A DNA stretch of 64,000 bases. Origin: Siphonodentalium dalli (taxonomy: Eukaryota > Mollusca > Scaphopoda > Gadilida > Siphonodentaliidae). The stretch covers positions 4,133,314 through 4,197,313 of the forward strand of contig CP136068.1 of the NCBI GenBank assembly GCA_032622095.1. Direction: 5' to 3'. Positions within the stretch are counted from its first letter, which is position 1. Each line of letters begins with the position of its first letter. This document shows positions 34,101-44,049 of the stretch, in pieces. Both the position numbers and the translations under genes were made by a program. A model generated the notes under the pieces. It did not search any database. It was not told the DNA's origin and saw nothing but the letters and a program-made list of their open reading frames with translations.

Positions 34101-34234
34101 TCTGCATCTTGGTTTTTATAAAGACGTTTATAGAAATGGTTTGTCTCTTGAAGGATTTCATGTTGTTCATATATCATGTCTCCGTTATCTGCCTGTAATT
34201 TTTGGATGGTTTTAGACGTAAAATTTCTCCATTT
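31169..34234 (-). mobile_element. 5'-truncated L1/Tx1-type LINE with target-site duplication
   Basis: The insert runs from a poly(A) end, read as the T-run beginning about 31179, to 34224. It is flanked by ttctccattt at 31169-31178 and again at 34225-34234. Copy A keeps the uninterrupted 'attattctccatttctaatt' at 28566. The element is truncated before the endonuclease domain, as is usual for target-primed insertions. About 420 bp of 3' UTR lie between the coding end (31601) and the tail. Confidence 0.93.
31601..34224 (-). pseudogene. LINE ORF2 C-terminal part: reverse transcriptase and zinc-binding end
   Basis: One reading frame runs from the truncation point at 34224 to the stop at 31601, broken only by a TAA at 32357-32359. 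Counting from the Met at 34177, it shows the RT blocks LKNWRPISLLNVTYK (~138-152), DQTGFISGRYIGENIR (~172-187), IDFEKAFDSISW (~208-219), RGCRQGDPISPY (~264-275) and the catalytic YADD (~309-312). Beyond the stop, CTFCKSNTESIIHIFWEC is a C-x2-C-x7-H-x4-C zinc-binding motif. The protein would reverse-transcribe its own RNA at the nicked target. Lack of the endonuclease and the stop make this copy inactive, though little else has decayed, so the insertion looks fairly young. The L1/Tx1 placement is from motif style. Confidence 0.93.
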
Positions 34235-34405
34235 CTAATTGATCACCCAACCGGAGTGTTTCACATCACTTTAAATTATATATCCTCACTTGTAGATTTG
34301 TAGACATATGTCACAATTTCATATTTCAATATTGGGGAGGGGGTGGGGTACTAGATTGTCCATCTAGCTGTCTGTCTGGTCTTATATCTAATGCTGTTTC
34401 CGCTA

Positions 34406-35059
34406 TCTATTATATATTTTGGAAGATCTGTCTGTCTGTGTGTGTGTTCGCGATGAACTCGAAAACGGCCGACCCGATTTCGATGAAACTTGGTATGTGG
34501 GGGTATTTTCGGCCGGGGGGTGGCATATGCATATTGATTTTCAGATACGAGGTCAACTTTTCACGTGCCGAGGTCAAATCTGTTTTTACGCTGTGTTACG
34601 GGACTTTCATTTGAGTTCGGTGCTTAAAAATCGATTCGAAACAGCGCGAATAATTAAATGCCAGTCATAATAATGACACTGTGAGAATCTTTCGTGTTTC
34701 CTCTTTCCAACGATATATAATGCGTATGTATCCGTTTTAGTTATCTGCCTCAATTATCAAGAAGAAGTGGTACTATCTTCCATCAGGATAAAAACAATGC
34801 GTAACTTCTATGACGTCGTTAGAGTTCATAACGTTAGATCACGTTAACGCTTAACCGGCCGATGCATTTGACTGTTTCAGACGTCTTGACGATATCTCGG
34901 GCACCGATGGTAATTTATCTGTACGTTGAAACTTGATAATTAATGAGCTGGGCCGATTTCCACCATTTTTGGGGTGTTGGTGTTTGACCCCACCTGACCT
35001 TGACCTTCAAAATAGTCAATTCAAGGTCGAAGCCCGGACGAAGTCGGGTCACCTTCTAG
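34406..35059 (+). mobile_element. Non-autonomous Helitron, 654 bp
   Basis: It starts TCTATTATATATTTTGG and ends CTAG. A short hairpin (cccggac / gtcggg, 35033-35048) lies about 8 bp before the end. It is inserted between A and T with no duplication: copy A reads 'ccgcta|taatctataaatag' where copy B has the insert. These are the defining marks of Helitrons. No Rep/helicase ORF, so it depends on an autonomous relative. An 83-codon open stretch inside is not recognised. Confidence 0.9.
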
Positions 35060-35168
35060 TAATATATAAATAGAGTTATTTGCCCTTTGAATTTCAATCT
35101 AGCTAGAGTTATTTTCCCTGGTATGTGAATATCTAAGTAAATAGAGTTATCTCTCATGGTCTCCACAG

Positions 35169-35231
35169 AATGACTGATGACTCAGGATATGAACCTGCTG
35201 TGACCAGAAGGATTACTACGATAAATTACTG
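35169..35231 (+). pseudogene. STIL: STIL-like exon in copy B (SGYEPAVTRR), in phase
   Basis: Acceptor 'ggtctccacag', donor gtcagt, 63 bp. With the AG left by the exon at 27414 it reads RMTDDSGYEPAVTRRITTI and is open to the donor. It preserves the phase that copy A lost. A hairpin of the 28941 family follows at 35240-35321. Confidence 0.65.
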
Positions 35232-36691
35232 GTCAGTTTAACCCACAGAGAGCCTCAAATAGATGGAAGCATGCAATATGGAGTGTTGTTTGCTCCAGTC
35301 TATGTGGGGCTATCTTTGGGTCATTTTATCTATACTAATAAAACTTTGTTTGTTTATCTGTCCGGCTATGGGCGACCGAACAGCTTGAACCTCAGAGATG
35401 AACATTTTTTCACCAAGGTAAATTGACCTGGGGAGTGTCGTGGGGTGCCATTGACATCAGATGTCTTAAAAGCATACTAATTTATTATATACCGAAAATG
35501 GTTGACATCTGGTCATTTAAAATTTATTCACAGGGGTATGTTGACCCGAGGAGTGTCATGGGATAGGTACTGTTGTTGTCAGATGACTTGAAGGGACACT
35601 ATAAACAATTATAATTAAATAATTAGTTATGTTGGTCGCTTGAAATTGCGATACAGGGGTAAATTGACCCATGAAGTTTCATTAGATAGGTGCCATTTAC
35701 TCTGAAGTGGAACTTAAAAATTATATTATCATATATGACCAATTATATGGGCTAATAAATTATATTAACATAAATTATCAATGAAGAGCGTTTATTATAT
35801 GCTCAGAAGATAGTGGGAAAATTGGCGCACAGAAGTAATTTGATACATGGAGAGTCATTGGATAGGTGTTGCTGACCTCAGATGAATTGAAGAGGCTCCT
35901 TTAAATAATTAACAATAAAGAGCGTTTCTTCACCTGAGCAACACTGGGTACCCCAGCAAAAGTAAAATTCTCAATTTATATGACTTGAAGGGCCCTAATA
36001 AGTTACTCATTGTTCACCTGAGCAACACCGGCTACCCCAGTTAGTTTAGTATAATTTACCCCAGCAAAAGTAAAAATCTCAAAAATGTGACAGGATATAT
36101 GACATTAGCAAATATTTGAAATTGTGGTCCGAATCACACCGGCGATGTCAACAGTAAATCAAATCTCAAATATAAATTTACAGAGCCCCAAATGTGTCCT
36201 AGTTTCAAGCCATGAAATAGATTCTGACATTTGCAGAATGAGGTCCCCAGAGGGTTAATTTAGTGATGCTATCCCACAGACCTCATTTGGCTTAAGCCTC
36301 AAGTGATATGGGAGACCTAGAATCAGATTGATGTTCCCCAGTTTGAGGTTGCTGATTTTCACCCATTAATCACCTCGATTAAGCAATTTATCTTCTGCGA
36401 ATTAGGGGATATAAAAACTGAACAGAAGGGAAAAAGTAACCGAAAATGATATTAATTTGAGATTATAGATCTTCCAAGAAGATGAGGCCTAAGCACAATG
36501 AGATCCCTGGAGGTGAATTTAGTGATGCTAACCCACGGTGCAGGGTAGCATCACTAAATTCACCCTCTGTGGACCTCATTCTTCAAATGTCCGACACAAT
36601 TTGCCCAGATCACCATGAGGTTACTCACGCGTCCATTAACTTTCCAGCCCAGATCACCACGAGGTTACTCACGCGTCCATTACCCTTTCAG

Positions 36692-36881
36692 ACAAATATA
36701 AAGGAACTATTGAATCGTCACTCTGACAGCACTGATGGTGACATCCAGCCCGCAGCTCATCAGATTCATCACGACCACAAACTCCACTCACAGAACAGCT
36801 GGCCCACGATATTTCTTCTGAATTACCGATCACCGTCAAAGAAACTGCTAATCTTCTCGACAATATCCACTCATTTATCAA
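36692..36881 (+). pseudogene. STIL: STIL-like exon in copy B (KELLNRHSDS / LTEQLAHDISSEL)
   Basis: Acceptor 'accctttcag', donor gtgagt. The first part reads TNIKELLNRHSDSTDGD; the end, in another frame, reads PLTEQLAHDISSELPI and KETANLLDNIHSFI. Copy B lacks one base at 'catca(g)gattc', whereas copy A lacks a different base. The exon is therefore broken independently in each copy. The vertebrate match is unclear; a weak likeness to the DLLGQVNHLLNSS stretch is possible. Confidence 0.7.
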
Positions 36882-37126
36882 GTGAGTTCATGTGTTAGTA
36901 ACCCACAGGGAGCCTCACAGATGGAAGCCTGCACTACACAGGGTCGTCTGCTCCAGTCTATATGGTGCTCTCTGTGGGTAGATATTATCAAGTGAGTTCA
37001 CTTGTAATAATTCCTACCTGCAAACGATATTTTCTCAACAATCATTCAATTTCTACTAAATGAATTCAATACCTGATTTTCGTATTATTCTGAGTGTATA
37101 CATAAAGCATATACACTTAGAACAAC

Positions 37127-38892
37127 ATGGAATTCAGGTCGCTTAATATCTACCGATATAATATTTAGCAAATCATTCGATATAAGTTTTGAATGCATTA
37201 AATAAATCGATAAAGTCAAGGAATCATAATAGCTTTTAATGTTAACAAATTGATGAGCTGTCACTGCATAAATTAGATATACATGTAGGAAGGTATATAA
37301 CATTTGATATAGGAAGGTACCTGTAAATTTGAAATAGGAAGGTACCTGTAAATTTTGCTTTGAAAACATCAGGTTAAATCCTCATTTACATAAATATATT
37401 AGACACCATGCTTATTCTAGCCAATCGGCTTCATAATCCCAGTCGAGCCATATGTAAATGAGGTCACAAATGAGAGCGCAAAAAAAGAAATATTTCAGAA
37501 TTACTCTCTAATTTAGTTATAAAATAGATAATGACGAATTGTTGATCATTATGCATAGATAAATTATCAGCCGACAAGCACTAGATGTTTTAGTTGATTG
37601 TATAGTGATTTTTAATAAGTTGGATGGGGGTGGATTTTCGAAAAACTAAGATGGCATCATTGTTTGAGCAGAATCAACCTGGATATTTGATGTCTGGGGA
37701 GACAATATTTGGTGGTCAAAAATGTATTAAATGCTATGGATAGAAATGGAATTATGGGGCATTATGGTATTAATTGAAAGTGGATTCCTTGATCGACACA
37801 CACATGGCAACATCCATGACATTGTTCGGATAAATGGGCTAAATTTGTCAGATTTCCAATGATTGTAAATCAGGGGAATTCTATCATCCCCCTTGTCTCT
37901 AGTATACTATCACTGACGTAAATTGTCTAACCGTGAACAGGAGGTGGTTCCTTATTTGTCCACGGTATAATTGACCGCAGTTGATCGCATGAATGCAGTT
38001 GAGTATTGAGGTAACACTGGTGGTCAAACCTTGTTAAGAAGAGTTGATTAATTAGAGCATAGCTGTACACGCTTGTTTATATAAACAGGCTTCCAGTATC
38101 TGGCCTCGGTGACATTTGTCACTTGATTTGTTATAAAAATGAATTTATCAGTGATTTCGTCAGGGCATATTGGGAATGTCTGCATAAGACGTTCATGTAC
38201 TACATCATTCTCATTCTAAATTAGCATGTAAGCGTAGTATCCGTCTCGTGGTTTACTAATAAAATGTTTAAACGTACCTCATCAAGATACGAGATTCGAA
38301 TATGAGACTTAATTTTGAGGAGAGTATTCTCAGAGTAAGATATAACGAATATGAAGGGAGGAGATACTTCAGTCATTCAAAATGCTTTGTTCACTTTCAA
38401 ACGACAATCACATGTGTTTTATCATTAACACTTGAAATTGAAGATTATGATCGTTGTTCTTTAGTGTGTAGGAGGGTGGTTATAACAATGTCGTTGGAGA
38501 AAAGTGCTGGGGAATTCTTTGGAGAATGGAGCCTTGTTTCAGTTGGTCGTCAATTTGATAAGAGGACTGTATATGTTCTTAAACTTGTGAAACTAGAAGG
38601 TTGTTTCAAACAAGTTCAATGTGCATGCAAGTAACTGGTCGATATTTAATGAAAGCTTGATTTAATATGCTTTATGTAAATATTTAGATATACACATTTG
38701 AAATAAGGATGCCATTCTTTTGCTGAGATGTTAAATTGAGTTTATGCTTGAGTATTATAATGACCTGTCATTGTTTTTAATCCTAAGCATGATGTCTGAA
38801 AATTTATACACGTAACTGATTTCTGTATTCGCAGGTTCTTATAAATCCATGCTATTAGAATGTTTCATTGATGAATATTATATATTCATTAA
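37127..38892. other. Intron/intergenic sequence, nothing recognised
   Basis: An open stretch at 38302-38634 (110 codons, includes KSAGEFFGEWSLVSVGRQF) has no motif I know, no splice context and no repeat partner. I do not call it a gene. Confidence 0.4.
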
Positions 38893-39319
38893 AGGCCCAC
38901 TTAATTTTCGAATCACCAGATTACATTATATACAACCTATTCGATATTATATATCATTTGTAAGAGGTATCTCCAAAACATTATATTGTCGATTAAACTG
39001 TGAACATGTTGTTTTTGTTAAGATACTGTTCTGTGCTTAATTTTGATCTGGTGTGTACTGCCAGTGTATTGTTTTCTATGGAAGGGGAATAACTCTATCT
39101 CTTAGTTGTGAATTATGATGCATTTTGGGATGAATAACGGGGGACGTCTTGTGGTGAATCTGATAATCTATATCACTTGGTGGAGGCTCCTAGGCCACAG
39201 CTGTTCCGTATTCTGGTGGAATATATATATATATATTACTGATCCCTCTTACAAATGGTATATAATAAGGAATATCTTGTGTATAATGTGATCTGAGCAA
39301 TCAAAATTTAAGTGGGCCT
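38893..39319. mobile_element. TTAA-flanked TIR element, 427 bp (piggyBac-like MITE)
   Basis: The ends are AGGCCCACTTAA at the left and AAGTGGGCCT at the right, within ~95-bp imperfect inverted arms (about 38893-38985 and 39230-39319). TTAA lies directly outside both ends (38889-38892 and 39320-39323). A TTAA duplication is typical of the piggyBac superfamily. The interior has no transposase. Confidence 0.75.
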
Positions 39320-39323
39320 TTAA

Positions 39324-40501
39324 ATATTGCAGTTTATCTGGGACAGCATGAACTCATAAATAGATAAAATAGACAGAATCATTTCTATTTATGAACATGG
39401 CTCTATTCCTATCTACATGACCACTTTGCTCAGTCGCCTGAGTTCCTGAAGTGAAGTGATTCTGGCAAAGAAATATCTCTGAGTTTTGTAAACTGGAGAT
39501 GGATTGTCTGAGAATGTTCTGTGGACGCTTTTCTCACGGTTTGTAAAGGTACATAAAATCTTACTTCAAGATGAATCATGTGTCAAATCTCAGAGTATGC
39601 CTTCACAGTCAGTCAGGGGGACCCTGCTGAGATGCAAATGATGTTGATATACACAAACATAGTATCTTTTTTTATTGGCCTTCTCATTACCCATTACATA
39701 TAAAGGAGCCATCTTTAGCATGTTAAATCATTACCTATATATCACCCATGTTTAACATGCAGAAATTCAATCCTCTGGGTAACATGGATTGAGTGTTGAT
39801 TCCCTAACCTTGTGCTTTGACATTAATGTCCGCGCAGTCATCGCGGTTCTGAGAATCTATTTGGTAGATCTCACTGAAATTTGGTGTGGTCACGTATTTC
39901 GGCCCTCCGGGTAACATGGGCTGGGTCTCAACATCGCCTTTATTTTCTACCTTATCAGAACAAAGTACTTCAACAATAAATGCTCTTTAATATACCGTGC
40001 AAAGGCTGATACATCCACTAGTATATATATGTTTCCGCACCCAATCCGGGATATAATATCAGTCGAAGACCCCTGTCCAGAAAAGCTTCTATCCATTAAT
40101 ATTTATTTTATATCGATATTTTCTTATATAATGCGATAACGAAGTGGGGCATATTCTGTTACTATTTTTAGAATTTAAGAAAGAGTTATCAGTCCTTCCC
40201 ACAAGAAAAACACAGCGAGAACACTTATTTGCTCTCGCAATTAATAAGACAGGTGTAATTTCGCCCGTAATATAATCGTAAGTTGGGCTTTTCTCAAACA
40301 AAATGTCATTGGACCTATGTCCAGTTACACTTTCACATGCCCATAATTTAACTGAGATGGGAACGAGGGTCTTCGATTCATTCATATTATTTTATACCCA
40401 GCGAACTACATAAAACTTGTTATATGAAGAGATAGACCATCTTTAAAGTTTCCTTGGAGTAATAAATTATGAATTAACTCGCATGCTCATCTTATTTCTA
40501 G
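39324..40501. other. Intron sequence, nothing recognised
   Basis: Two 'ctccgggtaacatgg' or 'ctctgggtaacatgg' pieces (39774, 39905) head a diverged ~130-bp direct repeat. The sequence 'taataaactatgaattaact' of the next exon is duplicated just upstream (about 40459-40483). Confidence 0.45.
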
Positions 40502-40600
40502 GTAGTGATAAGGAGAGTACTCAGTAATAAACTATGAATTAACTCGCAAATAAGCTGACTATGGGAACGAAACAGTATATGGAGCGTCATGGACTTCTAA
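40502..40600 (+). pseudogene. STIL: STIL exon with STAN motif
   Basis: The end of the exon reads ANKLTMGTKQYMERHGLL and stops at a donor (gtgaaa, 40601). This matches the vertebrate STAN motif ending MSFATKKYMKRYGLL, the segment that binds SAS-6 after PLK4 phosphorylation. The Ser residues phosphorylated in living STIL are not retained around the match. In-frame stops lie just upstream (before 40543). A likely acceptor is 'cttatttctag' at 40491-40501. The end phase (one base, A) fits the next exon. Confidence 0.8.
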
Positions 40601-40647
40601 GTGAAACAGTAACAACAACAATGCTAATGAGACATTATTTCCTTTAG

Positions 40648-41322
40648 ACAAGATGATACAGCTGAAAGTAGATTATGGTGTTAATATTCCTGATATACCT
40701 ATGAATGGGATGATGGCGAGTGATTCGATTCAGTCGGCGGGGATAGATTTGCCACACCATCGTACAAATGGGCTGGCGTGTGATTCGATTCAAATGATGA
40801 GGATAGCTTCGCCATGTCATCATGATTATCATTATGGTAACCAGCCGTCTCCCATGGACAAATTTATACTCACCACGGTTAAATAATTCCCAGTCATGTG
40901 TTCCTCCTCAGGCGTTTGTTGATAAGAACCAATACTTGTCGCCGCCAATGAACCGAGCTGGTGACAGATTTAATAACAGTGACAGCAGGTGGCAGATACC
41001 TGCGCAGCATGAAGACTATTCTCAGTTTAAAGATCGTCGTTATGGCGATCAGCCACACCAAGGAAACAATTCGCCATACCATCCTCATCGCTACGGTAAT
41101 CAAACTAACAATTGGAGACCTGCTCCAGCAAGAAATGACAATGTCTATCCAGTCACTGATGCGAATCCAGTCAGTAGTTGCTATGGCAACCAGGCTTATA
41201 CAGCCACCAGTCCAAAGAAGCATATTGGAAACGTTAACCTGGTTCAGGAGAAGTATGCGACTCAAGAAGAGAACAATATCTTAGATATACCAAAACTCAG
41301 ACAGTTACCAAAATTATTATAA
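40648..41322 (+). pseudogene. STIL: STIL last exon, Asn/Gln-rich with conserved C-terminus
   Basis: Acceptor 'tttcctttag'. In phase with the STAN exon it reads NKMIQLKVDYGVNIPDIP and continues to YGNQPSPMDKF. It must then change frame near 40855-40885 to NNSQSCVPPQAFVDKNQYLS and run to the stop at 41320-41322. YGNQ/YGDQ motifs recur (40833, 41041, 41093, 41184). The end, NNILDIPKLRQLPKLL, matches vertebrate FLDVKRLRQLPKLF. Apart from the single frameshift the exon is open for ~670 bp, the best preserved part of the locus. Confidence 0.85.
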
Positions 41323-41397
41323 CTAACCAAGTAAATAGATCTAATATATATGTATTTCAAGATGTATTCAGGGTTCCAAAAGTTATAAAGCTATACA

Positions 41398-41532
41398 GTT
41401 ATTATACAAGTTGTACAGTATGTGTGTTTTCTTGTACGAGTCCAGGTTGTGGTGAAAAGTAATTATGACTTTTCACCACAACCTGGACGAGTACAAGAAA
41501 AACTCATACTGTACACAAATTGTATAATGACA
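41398..41532. repeat. Near-perfect long hairpin, ~63-bp stem, 7-nt loop
   Basis: The arm 41398-41460 and the reverse-complement arm 41468-41532 meet at 'aattatg'. The inner 25 or more bases pair perfectly (gtccaggttgtggtgaaaag). It lies 75 bp after the STIL stop codon. The high arm identity implies recent origin or gene conversion. Confidence 0.92.
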
Positions 41533-41682
41533 TTTTTATTATCCATCTGTATGTTCATCCAAATTTTGGGAATAAAACTTTTGTGGATATTATTTATGTC
41601 CGAGAACGCCTTAATATCCATTCTATAACAGGCTTTACGTCCAGACCTGGTGATGGGAATGGTCTATTTTACCCTATTTTTA

Positions 41683-42354
41683 TACCCCCACTTTCTCCCT
41701 CCATGCGTGCGTGCGTACGTCCGTCCGACCTCATAACTCGAACAACTATGAACAGATTTAAATAATTTTTTGTATGCAATCTCCTTAGGACCCCTCTCCA
41801 CATGATGCTAATTGCGGTGCGGTCTGACTTTCTTTTTTGAAGTTACGCCTTATTTTGTCCGACTTAATAACTTTAACAAATATGAACCGATTTTAATAAT
41901 TTTTGGTATACATGCTTCTCACCACACCCTCTCTACATGATGCGGCTCAGGGTTGGATCGGACTGTTTTTCCTAACATTACACTTCATTTTCGACTTATT
42001 TTGACTTGGAAAATTTTGGGATTTTTTTTTGTGGATGCTTTTTTCCCTGGAGTTGCATGTGTGCCTTCTTAGCAGAAGTTTGGTTGGACTGACGAAAAAC
42101 TCGACAAAAGCCATCTTAGATGTTAAAGTTGCGTTTCATTTTCTACCCTTTTTTGGGTTTCTGCAATCATTCGAACAAATATGAACCAATTTGAATATTT
42201 TTTTCTGTACAAGCTTCTTGCGACACCGTATCAATATTATTAATCCAAATTTTTCTTTAAAGTTAAAAATCTTTTTTGTTGGGTTTACAGATAATGCGGG
42301 TTGAATTTGCCACTGTGGGGGTAAGCTAGCACGCGAGTGTACACCTCTTGTTTT
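41683..42354 (+). repeat. Dispersed element M, copy 3
   Basis: Same family as 3026-3563 and 26776-27385. It runs from 'tataccccca' through 'cctcataactcgaacaac' to 'gtgtacacctcttgttt', with an additional ~130 bp near 42020-42150. Confidence 0.85.
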
Positions 42355-43060
42355 AATCTTATGGTCATAATAATGTATATCTTAAGTTTCATGTTAAATT
42401 ATGCATAGAATATTCCTGTTTATTAGGACTAACATCGATTTGTTTACGTTTAAACTGAAAGCAGAAGTGTAATCGACAATGTTCAGTTTCTATGCCCACA
42501 ACTGAGTACACCCAGAGTTACCCATAAACAATCAAATACACCCATACACACCAGATTCCAACATACCATCACTATTAATATGTATTTATTTTTATTCTAA
42601 GTGTTCCTATATTACGTATTAGTTAAACATTTCATACACGAACGTCTCGCGATATATATATATGTGTAATTATCAGTTTACAAATTACCGGGTATACATG
42701 ATAGAATTAATTCAATTTACAACCACATGGTGTTTATGTTTACCTTATGAGTGCTATGACGGAAAAAAGCCGTGCTCAGTTCGAGATGTCAAATGCATTC
42801 ATACAGCCTGTTATAGAATGGGTATTCATGCTCTCTCGGACGTAAACTAGCAACTCGATATTCCAATATCTTAGCTGGTTTACCATCAGCAGACTTGGAC
42901 TAATAGTGTTATAGATAGATCAAACGAGTTCACAATGGATATTTTACAAGAAAAGTGCCCACAAAAAAGCCTAACCTTTATGTCACGAGTTGAAAATTTT
43001 CATTGTCTGGAGTGCAGTAGTGTTTATGTTCTACCAAAATTTTGGGGAGTTCTGATAACC
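42355..43060. other. No recognised feature
   Basis: AT-rich sequence with a short (at)n run at 42652-42663. No gene. Confidence 0.5.
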
Positions 43061-44049
43061 CTTTTCCCATATGCATGACTGAATCATTCGACACAAGCTA
43101 CAGGCCACATTCATCATCCGATCGTCACCAAACTTCATATCGATCTTCAAAGTGACCTCTAGATGGAAGCCATAAATTTTGTTATTTATCGTAATTCATA
43201 AAAAACATGGCCGCCAACAGCCATTGTGGATTTCAAATTTGAACCCATTGGCACACCCTGCAGTCGGCATTTATTAGCTCAACTTTACTTTGTAAAGTTT
43301 GAGCTATTGCCATGGCTTTGTATCCGTCGTGCGTGTGTGTGTGCGTGATTCGTCAACAATTTCCTTAATTAGCACGGGCTACAGTTCGTAGCTTTGGTCC
43401 GATTATTTGTCATGGATGTTGACATTGACATGTAGATGGGAACGAGTAATTTTGGGGTCATTCGTCCAAAAAACATGGCCGCCGGCAGCCATCTTAGATT
43501 TTACTCTTTGCATGACTAAATCCTTTGACACGGGCTACAGGGCGTACCATTGGTCGGATCATCATAAAATTTGTCATGGATGTTAACAATGACATGTAGA
43601 TGGGAACGAGTCATTTTTGGGCATTCGGCCAAAAAACATGACCGCCAGCTGCCATCTTGGATTTTACTCTTTGTATGACTAAATCCTTTAGCACGGGCTA
43701 CAGGTGGTACCTTTTGTCTGATCATCATAAAATTTGTCATGGCTGTTGAAATTGGAATGTAGATGGGAACGAGTCATTTTGGGGTCATTAGGACAAAAAA
43801 CATGGGCGCCAGCGGCCATCTTTGATTTCAAAATTTAATCCATTAGCACGGGCCACAGGTCGTACTCTTCACCTGATCATCATGAAATTTGTCATGGATG
43901 TTAATATTGACATGTAGATCGGAACGAGTCATTTTGGGGTCATTCGGCCGAAAAACAATGCCGCCAGCAGCCATCTTGGATTTTACTCTTTGTATGACTA
44001 AATCCTTTAGCACGGGCTACAGGTCGTACCTTTAGTCTGATCATCATAA
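43061..44049 (+). repeat. ~160-bp core repeats, array 2 (left part)
   Basis: The unit marks 'gggaacgagt' fall near 43440, 43604, 43767 and 43922 (spacings ~164, 163 and 155 bp). An element head at 43271 ('agctcaacttta...aaagtttgagct', then 'gtccgtcgtgcgtgtgtg') precedes them. The array continues at 46234 after an insertion. Confidence 0.9.

Larger units (their letters stand above)
30957..37126 (+). repeat. Tandem duplication, copy B (with two insertions)
   Basis: Collinear with copy A apart from the LINE (31179-34224), the Helitron (34406-35059), a ~50-bp direct duplication at 36608-36690 and small indels. Both insertions are absent from A, so they postdate the duplication or were inserted in B only. 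Confidence 0.92.
17864..41322 (+). pseudogene. STIL: STIL-like gene, unprocessed and decayed (whole locus)
   Basis: STIL is the scaffold that binds PLK4 and SAS-6 to start centriole duplication. Parts seen in the expected order are the TMD...LESDPK segment, WISG, ACCLRY, PEFYEC, a Gln/Pro-rich region, the central coiled coil, the STAN motif (TKQYMERHGLL) and the C-terminal LRQLPKLL. Exons have AG/GT borders and several junctions match in phase (17943/19702, 19794/20264, 26547/27414, 27506/35169, 40600/40648). Introns are retained, so this is not a retrocopy. A TAG at a conserved Trp, a TGA at 26417, several frameshifts and missing N-terminal exons indicate a pseudogene. Assembly indels could explain some frameshifts but not the stops or the independently broken duplicated exons. 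Expression cannot be judged. Confidence 0.85.

Noticed and set aside
38302-38634. 110-aa ORF as a gene
   Set aside because: No motif, splice context or repeat partner; could be chance. Kept only as a note.
43516-43740. Minus-strand ORFs in the core-repeat arrays (SKMAAGGHVFWPND-like)
   Set aside because: They recur in fragments wherever the repeat occurs, with unit length not a multiple of three and frequent stops.
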